From contig JBCCAR010000010.1 of assembly GCA_039814715.1 (NCBI GenBank), positions 27,315 to 91,314 on the forward strand: a stretch of DNA of 64,000 nt, in the 5' to 3' direction. Each line of letters starts with the position of its first letter. The first letter of the stretch is position 1. The stretch is from CAKZYD01 sp039814715. GTDB taxonomy: Bacteria; Pseudomonadota; Alphaproteobacteria; Sphingomonadales; CAKZYD01. Both the position numbers and the translations under genes were made by a program. Below are positions 50,418 through 59,907 of this stretch, piece by piece. Below the pieces are notes generated by a model that was not told where the DNA came from, did not search any database, and worked only from the letters and a program-made list of their open reading frames with translations.

Positions 50418-52814
50418 ATGACACACACGTTGTCGACTTCAAGCGCAGCAGCCCTTGCTGCTGCAAGCATAGCCTTAATCGGGCCAGCGAGTGCACAACC
50501 TAGCGATACAGGAGAGGCTGGCTATAGCTTCGAAGAAATCATGGTCACAGCGCAAAAGCGCTCCGAGGGCGTCAATGATATTCCTCTATCAATTCAAGCG
50601 TTTACCGGAGATGCGTTACAAAACGCCGGTATATTTGATGCCAGCCAGCTAACCTTGGTGACGCCGGGCCTTAATTTCTCGCGGTCTAGCGCGAATACGC
50701 CGATCTACACTTTGCGCGGTGTTGGCTTTAATACGCCCAATTTATCCTCAACTTCTCCGGTTGGCGTCTATGTCGATGAAGTGGCGTATGCCTATCCCTT
50801 CATGTCCAGCGGGCCTTTGTTTGACCTGGAGCGCGTTGAAGTGCTGAAGGGCCCTCAGGGCACTTTATATGGACGCAACACCACGGGCGGATTGTTTAAT
50901 TTCATCACCAAAAAGCCCAGTGACACGCTAGAAGCCGGCGTCATCGGTGAAATTGGCAACTTCGAGACGTATAACTTTGAAGCCTATGTGAGCGGGCCGG
51001 TAAGCGAGACGGTCGGTGTGCGGCTTTCTGGTCGGTGGGAAAACTCCGACAAAGGGTGGCAAAACAGCGTTACGCGCGATGACGAACTGGGAAAAAAAGA
51101 CCGACTTGGCCTGCGCGCAATTGTCGATTTTGAACCTAATGAAGATTTGCGCATAGAAGTGAGCGGTTCGTATTGGCGTGACCGCTCTGACACTGTTGCG
51201 CCGCAGGCGGTGCTCTTAAACGCCGATCAACCAGACTTTGTCGGACCTGACATTGCCGGGTTTATCCGCGATGATTGGACCAGCAGGACTGCCGATTGGG
51301 ACCCGGAGGATGGTTCCAAACCTCCATTTGAGGTGGACGCCGAGTTTTTTAGCGTTACAGGCCGGATTGACTACGCAATCACAGAGGCAATCAGCCTTGT
51401 ATCGCTGACCGCCTATAACGACGTACGCCGCGATGACACCAACGACGTGGATGGCACGCCCGTGGAGGTTTTCGCGCAACAGTCTATCGGTGATATTGCC
51501 TCATTCTCTCAGGAGCTACGTTTGGTCGGTTCGGCGGGCCAATTTGATTATATTGTCGGTGCCTATTATTCGCGCGATAAAATTAATGACAATCAGGTCG
51601 GGTTTTATGAGCGCTCCTCTGTGCTTCAGCTGCTGCGCTTCTTGTCGCAAAATGCAATTGACCCGATGAATGCGCTGTATACGCCTGAACAGTATGCAGC
51701 TGGGTTTCGCACATATCGTAACACAACAGAGCAAACCAATAGGTCTGCGTCCATTTTTGCCAGCGGGGACTGGGAAATTTCTGACCAGTTCAAAGTCAGC
51801 GCTGGCCTACGCTACACAGATGATCAACTTCGCTTCAGCGCCTGTTCTGGAGACTTTAACGGCAACACCTTGCCAATATGGAATACGGCAGTACATTTCC
51901 TCGTCAATGCACAGACCGGTAATACGCCCAATTTCTTGGTCCAAGAAAATGGCTGCATGACCTACGCCGAAAACTTCACTGATCTTGCTGCTTTTGAACG
52001 GCCTGCTTTGAATGAAGATAATGTCGCTGGACGGCTAAGTCTGCAATATACGCCCAACGATGATGTCCTTCTCTATGGCACATTTTCGCGTGGGTTTAAG
52101 TCTGGCGCCGTCCCAATGTTGCCAACCAACAATGAGACGCAGCTAGAACCAGCGCGCCAGGAACGCGTGACCGCTTATGAGCTGGGCAGCAAACTGACGC
52201 TGCTTGATGGCCGGATGCAGCTGAACTCGTCCGCCTTTTATTACGATTACAGGGATAAGCAGCTATTTTCAGAGGTGTTGGACCCTGTCTTCACCACTCT
52301 TACTCGCTTGGTCAATGTACCCAAGTCCGAGGTTTATGGGTTTGAGGTGGATGGAACTTTCCGCGCCACGCAGGAATTGACATTACGCATCGGTGCTGCG
52401 CTGACAAAAACAAATGTAAAGGAGTTTCAAGGTTTCAACCGCGCAGGCCAGCCTGAAGATTTTGCCGGCCAGCGCTTTCCGTACACACCTGAATGGCAGG
52501 TCAATGGCTCCATCAACTACGATACGCCCATCACCACCACCTTAAACCTTCAAGGGACACTCAACGCAAATTATCTTTCCGAGACATCTGGCTCTTTTGG
52601 TGAAGAACCTGGCTTTGGAGTTGATGCGTATACGATTGTTAATGGGACGGTCAGCGTCTATGCCCCAGACAATGGATGGCGTGTGGGCCTTTATGCTAAC
52701 AACATCTTTGATACCTATTACTGGACCGCAACCGATGTTCTAACGGACATCGTATTCCGGGTGCCTGGAATGGCGCGCACCTTTGGTGTGCGGGTAAGCT
52801 ACGACTTCCAGTAG
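50418..52814 (+). CDS. TonB-dependent outer-membrane receptor
   Basis: This 798-residue receptor has a signal peptide ('AAALAAASIALIGPASAQ', cut near residue 27), a TonB box region 'EEIMVTAQKRSE', a plug domain ('GDALQNAGIFDASQL', 'TLRGVGFNTPNL', 'LKGPQGTLYGRNTTGG') and a 22-strand barrel ending 'FGVRVSYDFQ' with an aromatic two residues from the end, in keeping with barrel insertion. It belongs to the large substrate-specific class common in marine alphaproteobacteria. It lies 41 bp after the MOSC gene and probably imports the substrate of that operon. Confidence 0.95.
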   Translation: MTHTLSTSSAAALAAASIALIGPASAQPSDTGEAGYSFEEIMVTAQKRSEGVNDIPLSIQAFTGDALQNAGIFDASQLTLVTPGLNFSRSSANTPIYTLRGVGFNTPNLSSTSPVGVYVDEVAYAYPFMSSGPLFDLERVEVLKGPQGTLYGRNTTGGLFNFITKKPSDTLEAGVIGEIGNFETYNFEAYVSGPVSETVGVRLSGRWENSDKGWQNSVTRDDELGKKDRLGLRAIVDFEPNEDLRIEVSGSYWRDRSDTVAPQAVLLNADQPDFVGPDIAGFIRDDWTSRTADWDPEDGSKPPFEVDAEFFSVTGRIDYAITEAISLVSLTAYNDVRRDDTNDVDGTPVEVFAQQSIGDIASFSQELRLVGSAGQFDYIVGAYYSRDKINDNQVGFYERSSVLQLLRFLSQNAIDPMNALYTPEQYAAGFRTYRNTTEQTNRSASIFASGDWEISDQFKVSAGLRYTDDQLRFSACSGDFNGNTLPIWNTAVHFLVNAQTGNTPNFLVQENGCMTYAENFTDLAAFERPALNEDNVAGRLSLQYTPNDDVLLYGTFSRGFKSGAVPMLPTNNETQLEPARQERVTAYELGSKLTLLDGRMQLNSSAFYYDYRDKQLFSEVLDPVFTTLTRLVNVPKSEVYGFEVDGTFRATQELTLRIGAALTKTNVKEFQGFNRAGQPEDFAGQRFPYTPEWQVNGSINYDTPITTTLNLQGTLNANYLSETSGSFGEEPGFGVDAYTIVNGTVSVYAPDNGWRVGLYANNIFDTYYWTATDVLTDIVFRVPGMARTFGVRVSYDFQ

Positions 52815-52815
52815 G

Positions 52816-53277
52816 CAAAATGCCAGCGAGGCGCTTCTCAACGACAGCTTGGCGGGCCATACGGGACGCGCCGCCGCCACATGGGAGGATACCCATGCCA
52901 ACGTCCATTTGCATGACTGTGAGCTTCCCGCGTGCCGCGAACCGCATATCGAGAGAAAGGACCAGTGCATGTCCGCCGCCCCGCGCGAATCCTTGCAGTT
53001 TAGCGATTGGCTTCTGCCGGACCTTGCTGATGCGCTCACACACGGCTTGAAGGTCAAGCAACTGCGCTTGCGCCCGCAAGACAGCATCATTCGACATGTC
53101 GTTTAACAGTATAGTGTCGTAGTAACAAACCCAGATTTCTGGATTGGCAGACTAGAAGATGGCAACTTTGGTCTTCTGGTCACGTTCAAGGCGCATCGCA
53201 AGACTGTTCAAGTCTGCAAGCATCTCTTGGCCTTGGACGTTCACGGGACTAAAATCAAAAGTGACGGCCAAAATGCC
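52816..53277 (-). pseudogene. Enoyl-CoA hydratase/isomerase (crotonase) pseudogene
   Basis: Starting right after the LysR stop, the same frame reads 'VTFDFSPVNVQGQEMLADLN', then a TAG at 53152-53154 where relatives have Glu ('FeSANPEfW'), then 'KPIAKLQGFARGGGHALVLS' and 'MRFAARGKLTVMQMDVGMGI'. These are crotonase-fold blocks. The start codon is missing, the stop interrupts it, and the C-terminal third is lost where it meets the TonB receptor gene. Any translated piece from 53097 would lack half the fold. Confidence 0.85.
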
Positions 53278-54213
53278 CTAGGCGGCGGAACTCACGTGAT
53301 CTTGCAATCTGCGGGTCACTTCGCTGCCAGCATCCTTCAGTCGATTTATAAACCGGCGCGTTGATTGTAGCATGACACCGCGTTTTCTATACGTCACGCC
53401 CACAAGCACTTTTGACCAAATCGTGTCAACTGGTAGGGCGCGCAGATGGGCATAGTCCCCGTCCAGCGCGATCAGTGCTGTTGGCAGGTAGCTTAAGAGA
53501 TCAGAATCCCGAAGCATCGACGCCATGAAGCTGGAGGAGCCAGTACGAATGGCCAGCCGCGGCGCAGGCAAACCGGCATCGCGGAAAGCATGCGCAAGGC
53601 GGTCTCCTTCTCTTTCGGTCGTATCTGGCAAAACCCATTTGTGGGCCTTTAGGTCCGCTAACGTTAGCCGGCTTCGGTTCACAAGCGGGTGGGCGTGATC
53701 GGCAACGACGGTAATACTGTCTTCCAAAATGATTTCTTGCCTAAGGTCGGGATCATTCAAGGTTGGCGGCACAGACGTGACGATAATATCCAGTTCTCCG
53801 CGGCGAAGCATGGGCATCAACGCATCTTTCAAGCCCTGACGTACGTGAACTGTATCACTTTCTCCATGGGCTAAAAATTGCCGGGTAGCCTCGGGCATCA
53901 GGTATTTTAGCAAGGTTGTGCCCACACCAACGCGTACCATCCCTTTCCCAGTGCCGCGCATTTGCTCAATTTCCTGCACCGCGCGGTCTAATTCGAAATT
54001 GACCATAGTCGCATAATCGTAGAATACGCGCCCATATTCCGTTGGCACGACGCCGGAGGGATAGCGCTCTAACAGACGAACTTTTAGATGCTCTTCCAAA
54101 TTCTTGATGGATTTGGAAAGGGCTGGTTGAGTGAGATATAGTTTCTCGGCCGCTTGGCCAAAACTGGCGCAGTCCACGATTTCAACAAAGTGCCGGATTT
54201 GACGAAGTTCCAC
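53278..54213 (-). CDS. LysR-family transcriptional regulator
   Basis: This 311-residue regulator has the N-terminal winged helix-turn-helix 'IRHFVEIVDCASFGQAAEKL' and 'YLTQPALSKSIKNLEEHLKV' in its first 45 residues and a periplasmic-binding-type effector domain ('VRVGVGTTLLKYLMP', 'ELDIIVTSVPP', 'DSITVVADHAHPL'). It lies downstream of the dioxygenase-thiolase-ligase-hydrolase genes on the same strand, 83 bp from the hydrolase, and is the likely regulator of that aromatic pathway. The inducer is unknown. Confidence 0.93.
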   Translation of the reverse strand: MELRQIRHFVEIVDCASFGQAAEKLYLTQPALSKSIKNLEEHLKVRLLERYPSGVVPTEYGRVFYDYATMVNFELDRAVQEIEQMRGTGKGMVRVGVGTTLLKYLMPEATRQFLAHGESDTVHVRQGLKDALMPMLRRGELDIIVTSVPPTLNDPDLRQEIILEDSITVVADHAHPLVNRSRLTLADLKAHKWVLPDTTEREGDRLAHAFRDAGLPAPRLAIRTGSSSFMASMLRDSDLLSYLPTALIALDGDYAHLRALPVDTIWSKVLVGVTYRKRGVMLQSTRRFINRLKDAGSEVTRRLQDHVSSAA

Positions 54214-54296
54214 TCAACTGTCCTTAGAATAGCTCTAGCCTGTGGCAACTCTAGTTTATCTGGAACGTAATGACCAAATGCCTTTGTGTCTCATGC

Positions 54297-55172
54297 CTAG
54301 GGTGCGAGGGCCTGGGCAAAAAATGATGCCGCCTGTGCCAGCGCCCACTGACCTTCCTCAATCTGATGTGCAAATAGTGGCCAAACATGCATCATTCCTG
54401 CCCATTCTTGGAATATGGGAGCCTTGCCAGCGTCTAGTAAGGCCGCTTCTAGGCGCTTTGCATCATCAAACAGTGTTTCATCAGAGCCGACTTGGATCAG
54501 GGTCTTGGGAATATGGTGCATGTCCCCAAAAAGGGGCGATATACGGGCATCCGACGCATCTTCATCGCCGCAGTAGGTCGCTTTTGTTTGCGGCATAGTG
54601 CTTGGCACGACGAACGGGTCCCTCGCGCCACGGCTTTTAATCGAGGCCCCTGAATGGGTGAGGTCTAAATAGGGAGAGAGCAGATAGAGGGCTCCGGCCT
54701 TGGTGTCTTGGTTGGCCTGCAAAGCGGCAAGCGCTAGATTACCGCCTGCAGAATCTCCTGACAGGCCCAAATTCCGAGCGGTAAAGCCCACGTCATGCAT
54801 CCATTCCAATGCAGCAGCTACGGCATTAAGGCCTGCAGGAAAGGGGTTCTCCGGTGCTAACGGATAGTCAAGCGCGAAAACTGAAATGCCACTGCGCTGC
54901 GCCAATTCACTGCAGAAAGGTTTATAACTCTGTGCCGACCCCAATACAAACGCGCCCCCATGGACATGCAGGATAACTTTCTCGGTGCGGCCTTGGTGCG
55001 GATCGAGCCAAATGCCGGAGACGGGGCCGTCGACTGTCTCTGAAGATATACCTGTCGCCAGCGGCACTTGCGCCATCATGCCTTCAAACCCATCTCGCCG
55101 CGCCTCCAGCGGAACATCCTTCGGCCTTGCTGCAAGGGCTTCTTTCAGCTTGCGCACTTGATCAAGCGACAT
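54297..55172 (-). CDS. Alpha/beta hydrolase of the hormone-sensitive-lipase family
   Basis: This 291-residue hydrolase has the oxyanion motif 'HVHGGAFVLGS' (HGG at 71-73) and nucleophile Ser141 in 'GLSGDSAGGNLALAAL'. The acid and His are expected in 'LIQVGSDETLFDDA' and near 'GMMHVWPLF'. 'LDYPLAPENPFPAGLNA' is typical of the HSL branch. It would cleave a short-chain ester or lactone in the aromatic pathway. Its start overlaps the ligase stop by 11 bp. Confidence 0.92.
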   Translation of the reverse strand: MSLDQVRKLKEALAARPKDVPLEARRDGFEGMMAQVPLATGISSETVDGPVSGIWLDPHQGRTEKVILHVHGGAFVLGSAQSYKPFCSELAQRSGISVFALDYPLAPENPFPAGLNAVAAALEWMHDVGFTARNLGLSGDSAGGNLALAALQANQDTKAGALYLLSPYLDLTHSGASIKSRGARDPFVVPSTMPQTKATYCGDEDASDARISPLFGDMHHIPKTLIQVGSDETLFDDAKRLEAALLDAGKAPIFQEWAGMMHVWPLFAHQIEEGQWALAQAASFFAQALAP

Positions 55173-56703
55173 GGTTCATCTCCTCAAGGCGCGCTGCTTT
55201 TAAGGATTTCTTATCAATCTTGCCGACGGTGGTCTTTGGCAACTCTGTAACGATGAAAAAACGTGCCGGTCGCTTGTATTTGACGAGGGTTTCCGCGCTG
55301 TGCGCGTCTATATCATCGATACCGATGCCGTTTTTGAGGACGACAAATGCTTCAATAACCTCCCCGCGATAACTGTCTGGGACGCCAATTGCTGCGGCTT
55401 CAATAACGCCGGGGTGAGAGAGCAAGGCCTCATCGATCTCGCGCGGGTAAATATTATAGCCCCCAGAAATGACCAGGTCTTTTTTGCGGTCTTCAATGAA
55501 AAGATATCCAGCGTCATCCAGGCGGCCAATATCGCCAGTGTAAAGCCAGCCATGCCGCAAAGTGCTGTCCGTTTCTTCGCGCAGGTTCCGGTATCCTTGC
55601 ATAATCTGCGGCCCGCGCGCTCTAATCTCGCCCACTTTGCCGCTGCCCAGCGCGGTGTCTCCTGTTTCCAAATCAACTATTTCAACCTCCGTCAGAGGAA
55701 GTGAGGGGCCAACGCTACCTTGTTTGGTGGGGAAGTGCGGGGAATGATATGTCAGCACCGGGCCCGCTTCCGTCTGGCCATAGCCTTCGTAAATCGGGAC
55801 GCCGGTCGCCGCCTCCCAAGCCCTCAAAGTCGCGGCGGACAAGGGCGCAGACCCAGAGAAAGCGGCGGTGACCGTCTTGAGTTTCTTCTGGTCAAGGCCA
55901 TCATACTGCAGGAGCGATTGGAAGACCGTCGGTCCAGCTGGAAACAACGTGACCTTGTGCATTGCGATGGTTTCTAGCAGCCAGTCAGGCCGATACCGCG
56001 GCAACAGAACAAGCGTTGAGCGCGCCCTCACGGCGAGATGTAAACACATGGCGACTGCAAACACATGGAACAGCGGCATGATGCAAACGATCACTTCCCC
56101 CTCCGGCGCTGTGGGTAAAAAAGCTTCTCGCTGGGCAATGTTTGCAGCGATGGAGGCGTGTGTCAGCATCACGCCTTTGGCGCGTCCTGTGGTCCCGCCG
56201 GTATATTGCAAGGATGCAATTGCGCCAGGATTTGGCAGCGGTCCAGCATACGCCGATTGGCCTTGAAGTGCGCTTAACCAGGCGTTTGTATCGCCGCCCA
56301 TAATACTCTGTTTGGCGTGATGGCTTACCGCTGCGGCGGAGGCTTGGGTCACGAGAATAAGAACCGGGTCAGCGTCTTCCAAGATCGGCTTAAGCTCCCG
56401 CGCTGAATAGTCAGGATTGAGCGTGCAAGACATTGCGCCGCACCGCTGCGCTGCAAAGAGCGCTATACACAACTCAATGGAATTGGGCAGAAGCATGGCG
56501 ATGGTGCGGCCGTTGGCACCGGCATCGTAAAACTGCTGGGCAAGGGCATCAACCGCCTGGTCAAAGCGGCCATAGCTAAGTGTTATATTGCCCATGACCA
56601 ACGCAGGGTGATCACCAGACAGGTCAGCTGCCGCCTTCAGCAGCGCGCAAGGGCTTTCAGCCATTTGCACAACCGAGCCATCCGGCGCATGGATATCAGG
56701 CAC
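55162..56703 (-). CDS. Acyl/aryl-CoA ligase (AMP-forming)
   Basis: This 513-residue ligase has the P-loop 'YTGGTTGRAKGVMLTH' near residue 170, 'YEGYGQTEAGPVL', the 'YTGDIGRLDDAGYLFIEDRK' hinge and the catalytic Lys in 'LPKTTVGKIDKKSLK'. It activates a carboxylic acid as its CoA thioester, feeding the thiolase encoded just upstream (8-bp overlap). Long-chain or aromatic acids are both possible. It could in principle also activate p-coumarate for PYP, since no dedicated ligase is next to pyp, but the operon context favours the aromatic catabolism role. Confidence 0.92.
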   Translation of the reverse strand: MPDIHAPDGSVVQMAESPCALLKAAADLSGDHPALVMGNITLSYGRFDQAVDALAQQFYDAGANGRTIAMLLPNSIELCIALFAAQRCGAMSCTLNPDYSARELKPILEDADPVLILVTQASAAAVSHHAKQSIMGGDTNAWLSALQGQSAYAGPLPNPGAIASLQYTGGTTGRAKGVMLTHASIAANIAQREAFLPTAPEGEVIVCIMPLFHVFAVAMCLHLAVRARSTLVLLPRYRPDWLLETIAMHKVTLFPAGPTVFQSLLQYDGLDQKKLKTVTAAFSGSAPLSAATLRAWEAATGVPIYEGYGQTEAGPVLTYHSPHFPTKQGSVGPSLPLTEVEIVDLETGDTALGSGKVGEIRARGPQIMQGYRNLREETDSTLRHGWLYTGDIGRLDDAGYLFIEDRKKDLVISGGYNIYPREIDEALLSHPGVIEAAAIGVPDSYRGEVIEAFVVLKNGIGIDDIDAHSAETLVKYKRPARFFIVTELPKTTVGKIDKKSLKAARLEEMNHVA

Positions 56704-57910
56704 GGTTCGCGACCTTAACTACCACAGCCATAGCGGTGTCACCGGCAGCGCAGCCCTGGAAAAGGCCATAGCCGCCGCCTTTTATCGCCAGCGCTTCTAT
56801 AAGTTCGATAACTGAGCGCAGGCCAGTGGGCCCTTGCGGGTGGCCCCACACGAGGGAGCATCCATAGGGGTTCATTCTATCAAGGGGAAAACCGGTCTCC
56901 TTGGCAAACACCAAATCGTTCACTGCAAAGGGGTTATGCGATGTGACAATATCAATATCCGCAATCGATAGCTCCGCCTGCGCAAGCGCTTTTTTGGCCG
57001 CTGGCACTGGCGCAGCCGGCATATAGGCTGGCTCTTCGCGCGCAAGCCCAAAGCCAAGTACGCTCACCTCAACGGCCTTATCCGTAGCCATGGATGCAGC
57101 GTTATCGCGCGTCGTCAAAACCATTGCGGCATTGCCATCAGCGGGATGTGTTTGCGTACCGAAGCTCACGCTGCCGCCTTCAATGGCAGGCTTTAAGGCG
57201 CGCAATTTCTCTTCGTTGGCGGGATAGACGCCATCATCGCCCATCAAAGTTGCAAGGGTTTTGCGGCCGCGCGCATCCGGCACGTCGAAGGGCAAATCCA
57301 TAAAGCGCTTTAGAAAAGCAGCATCGTCCTTTAGCGCCTGATCATATTGCGAGCGCCGCATTAGGGCGACATCATCTTGCGCTTGGCGGCTGATCTGGAA
57401 TTTGCTTGCGACATTTTCCGCCGTTTGCACCATAGCAACGCCCGCAAAGGGGTCTTTGGCAAAATTGTCTAGCACCCAGTCTTCGCTGGCCCCTGCGCCG
57501 CCCATAGCGGTCGGGGCCGGGTAGTAGATGTGGGGGCCGTTTGACACGCGGTCTGCAGCGACAACTATAGCAGCCTTCGCCGAGCCGCTGGCGACCTCTC
57601 TTGCGGCTAAGCTGATGATGCGGGCGCCGGTAGCGCAGGCCTGCATAATTGTCGGGCCCCCTATATGCGCCGCGCCGATCTGTCCCGTTAGCCATGGCAG
57701 GCCATAAAAACAGCCCTTCTGCGGCACGGTCATGCCCAGAACGCCGAAGTCAATGCGTTCCATATCTATGGCGCGTTTTGATATCGCGCCATTAGCCACG
57801 TGCGCAGCAAAGGTCAGGCTGTGTAAGTGAGAGAGCGCGCCCTGCCAACGCGCAAACGGCGTCGACCAATAGGCACCATAGGGAATATAGGCGATAGGAT
57901 CAGCGGCCAT
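56696..57910 (-). CDS. Thiolase-family acyltransferase
   Basis: This 404-residue thiolase has nucleophile Cys92 in 'IMQACATGARII', the His of 'VWGHPQGPTGLRSVIE' and the second active Cys in 'GLFQGCAAGDTAMAVV'. The length fits degradative thiolases. The N-terminus is 'PIAYIPYGAYWSTPFARW', which is unusual but fills the first strand. It would split a beta-ketoacyl-CoA made from ring or side-chain oxidation. It lies 4 bp downstream of the dioxygenase beta subunit. Confidence 0.93.
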   Translation of the reverse strand: MAADPIAYIPYGAYWSTPFARWQGALSHLHSLTFAAHVANGAISKRAIDMERIDFGVLGMTVPQKGCFYGLPWLTGQIGAAHIGGPTIMQACATGARIISLAAREVASGSAKAAIVVAADRVSNGPHIYYPAPTAMGGAGASEDWVLDNFAKDPFAGVAMVQTAENVASKFQISRQAQDDVALMRRSQYDQALKDDAAFLKRFMDLPFDVPDARGRKTLATLMGDDGVYPANEEKLRALKPAIEGGSVSFGTQTHPADGNAAMVLTTRDNAASMATDKAVEVSVLGFGLAREEPAYMPAAPVPAAKKALAQAELSIADIDIVTSHNPFAVNDLVFAKETGFPLDRMNPYGCSLVWGHPQGPTGLRSVIELIEALAIKGGGYGLFQGCAAGDTAMAVVVKVANRA

Positions 57911-57914
57911 GGCG

Positions 57915-58433
57915 TTAAAATGGTGCCGCTAAAGCGTTGAAAGAACTGTCGGCATTGATCAAGTCGATCCGTTTAAAAGTAATCGCGAACTTGCTGCCGT
58001 TTCTAGCCAAATGGTGAATAACGCGGCCACCAAAGACGCGCTGATCTTCCTCAAACCGGCCGCGATTGCGGAATTCAATCACCATCTGGCTGGAGGAGAC
58101 AATCAGGCTATCTCCCGCATCTTCATCAATGCGCACGCCAGACACAACATGGCAGGTCACCGGCGGTGGTTCGGCGGAAAAACTGCGCGGGTTCAGAAGG
58201 CGGTGCGTGCGCGCTAGCATGATTTGATAGTCATCGCGGAAATGCGCAACACCATCGCGTGGGCTGGTTTGCTCCCGGCTGACAGGCACCCAGTAAACAC
58301 AGTCCTTAGTGTACATCTCGAGCCAGGATGAAAAGTCACGGTCATCCAATAGCCGTGCTTCCTGTTCCACAAAGTGGCGCACTTTTGCATCCAGAGCGAG
58401 GTCAAAGTCTTCCATCATCGCAGCCTGCATCAA
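57915..58433 (-). CDS. Aromatic-ring-hydroxylating dioxygenase beta subunit
   Basis: This 172-residue subunit has the cystatin-like fold of ring-hydroxylating dioxygenase small subunits: 'VEQEARLLDDRDFSSWLEMY', 'DCVYWVP', 'HFRDDYQIMLARTHRLLN' and 'HVVSGVRI'. It is structural and forms the alpha3beta3 hexamer. It overlaps the alpha subunit stop by 4 bp. Confidence 0.93.
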   Translation of the reverse strand: MMQAAMMEDFDLALDAKVRHFVEQEARLLDDRDFSSWLEMYTKDCVYWVPVSREQTSPRDGVAHFRDDYQIMLARTHRLLNPRSFSAEPPPVTCHVVSGVRIDEDAGDSLIVSSSQMVIEFRNRGRFEEDQRVFGGRVIHHLARNGSKFAITFKRIDLINADSSFNALAAPF

Positions 58434-59755
58434 ACCTCCCCCATATAGTGTGCCCAGGCTTTGAACTGATTACGAATAAAAGCTTCTGCAGTGGATGGAT
58501 GGCGATTAAAGGCATCCGTTTCTTCCCGCACCTCAGCCAGGCCCCGCGTCATGGGGATCCAATCTTGGTCAGACCACTGATTGCCCTCAAGGCAGCGCTC
58601 ATAAATTTCCAGGTCATCGGCAATCACCGGCGATGCCGCCGAATTTGCGCCCGTGCAATATTCGACGGCGTTCTCAAAGGTCTCTTCCGGCGCGCCTTTC
58701 AGGCGCACGTTAAAGCCGATCACTTCCGTTAGATCGTGGCGAACCGGGCGCACGATACGGATGGTCTGATAGCGCGCATGCCAGGTGGAAGAGGGATACA
58801 TAAGCGTTAGATGCCGGTCCTGCCCGAGGACCTGTCGTGCTTTTTCTTCCCCATGAAAGGCAATCAATGATTGGGTGTAGGCATCTTGCGTATTGGGCGA
58901 ATAATCTGCGCCCATGTGCCCCCCAATGAAGCTATGGCCATTGGGCGCGGTCACCATGTCGATGTTTTGGAAGAAGCTGATAGGCTTTCCATTCGCCATC
59001 ATCATGCCCAGTGTTGGCACAAGCGCATCCGGCCCGCCGACTTGCCCGGCCACGTGCTTGGCTGAGACGACGGAAGCGGCATGGGCAAAGCCAGGGTGAA
59101 TGACATCATTTAAGTTCTCGAACGTCATCTTCCAATTTGCACGGTAGTGGTGGCGCAATACAAAAGGTGCGATTTCAACCTCGCCAGTGGGGGAGCGGTC
59201 CACCAGGTCATCGATAGAGGATGTCATATGGCCCAGAAAATCTGTCAGCGCTGGCCGGTCTTCGCTCAAATTACCGAAGATGAAGCCGCGATAACTCTCC
59301 AGGCCAGCCACCTCCTGAATTTTGTACTTTTCCTTATCAAATACACCGTCGTAATTCTTTGCGCTTGGAACGGATTTAAGCCGCCCATCGGCAGCAAACA
59401 CCCAGCCGTGATAGGGGCATTGATGGCCCTGCGGAGAATTACCTTTTTGGAAAGAACACAGTGTTGCGCCGCGGTGGCTGCAGCGGTTATAAATGGCGTG
59501 TATGCCGCCATCTTTCGCGCGGGACAGGATGACACCCTGCGTGCCGATATGACGCTGAACGAAATCACCAGGTTTGGCGATCTCACTTTCATGGGCCAAA
59601 TATATCCAGGCGCGGCCAAACAGGCGCTCCATCTCGAGCTTAAAGACCTGCGGATCAGTATAGACGGCGCGGTGCACATGATTGTTTTGCACCAGGCTTG
59701 CCGGATTTTGAGTGGGATGCTTGATATCCGACGTTAGGAAACTCTGAGATGTCAT
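58430..59755 (-). CDS. Aromatic-ring-hydroxylating dioxygenase alpha subunit (Rieske)
   Basis: This 441-residue oxygenase has the Rieske cluster ligands Cys92, His94, Cys113 and His116 ('CSHRGATLC' and 'CPYHGW') and the mononuclear iron site in 'ENLNDVIHPGFAHAASVV'. It hydroxylates an aromatic ring or side chain with oxygen and electrons from a ferredoxin and reductase. Neither electron carrier gene is in this operon, so they must be supplied from elsewhere. It is the first gene of the minus-strand operon and diverges from an amidohydrolase gene. Confidence 0.95.
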   Translation of the reverse strand: MTSQSFLTSDIKHPTQNPASLVQNNHVHRAVYTDPQVFKLEMERLFGRAWIYLAHESEIAKPGDFVQRHIGTQGVILSRAKDGGIHAIYNRCSHRGATLCSFQKGNSPQGHQCPYHGWVFAADGRLKSVPSAKNYDGVFDKEKYKIQEVAGLESYRGFIFGNLSEDRPALTDFLGHMTSSIDDLVDRSPTGEVEIAPFVLRHHYRANWKMTFENLNDVIHPGFAHAASVVSAKHVAGQVGGPDALVPTLGMMMANGKPISFFQNIDMVTAPNGHSFIGGHMGADYSPNTQDAYTQSLIAFHGEEKARQVLGQDRHLTLMYPSSTWHARYQTIRIVRPVRHDLTEVIGFNVRLKGAPEETFENAVEYCTGANSAASPVIADDLEIYERCLEGNQWSDQDWIPMTRGLAEVREETDAFNRHPSTAEAFIRNQFKAWAHYMGEV

Positions 59756-59907
59756 GGCCGCTCCTTCTGCGCCGTGATACTGTACTGGCCTAGATAAAAA
59801 AGCGGCATTTCTGGCCCAGCTTGCACCATGACTTTAAGTTATCAGGGCGTGTATTTGGCCCAAAGCGTGCGCACGGTGCCGGGGTAACAAAGAACGGAGA
59901 GCAGGCC

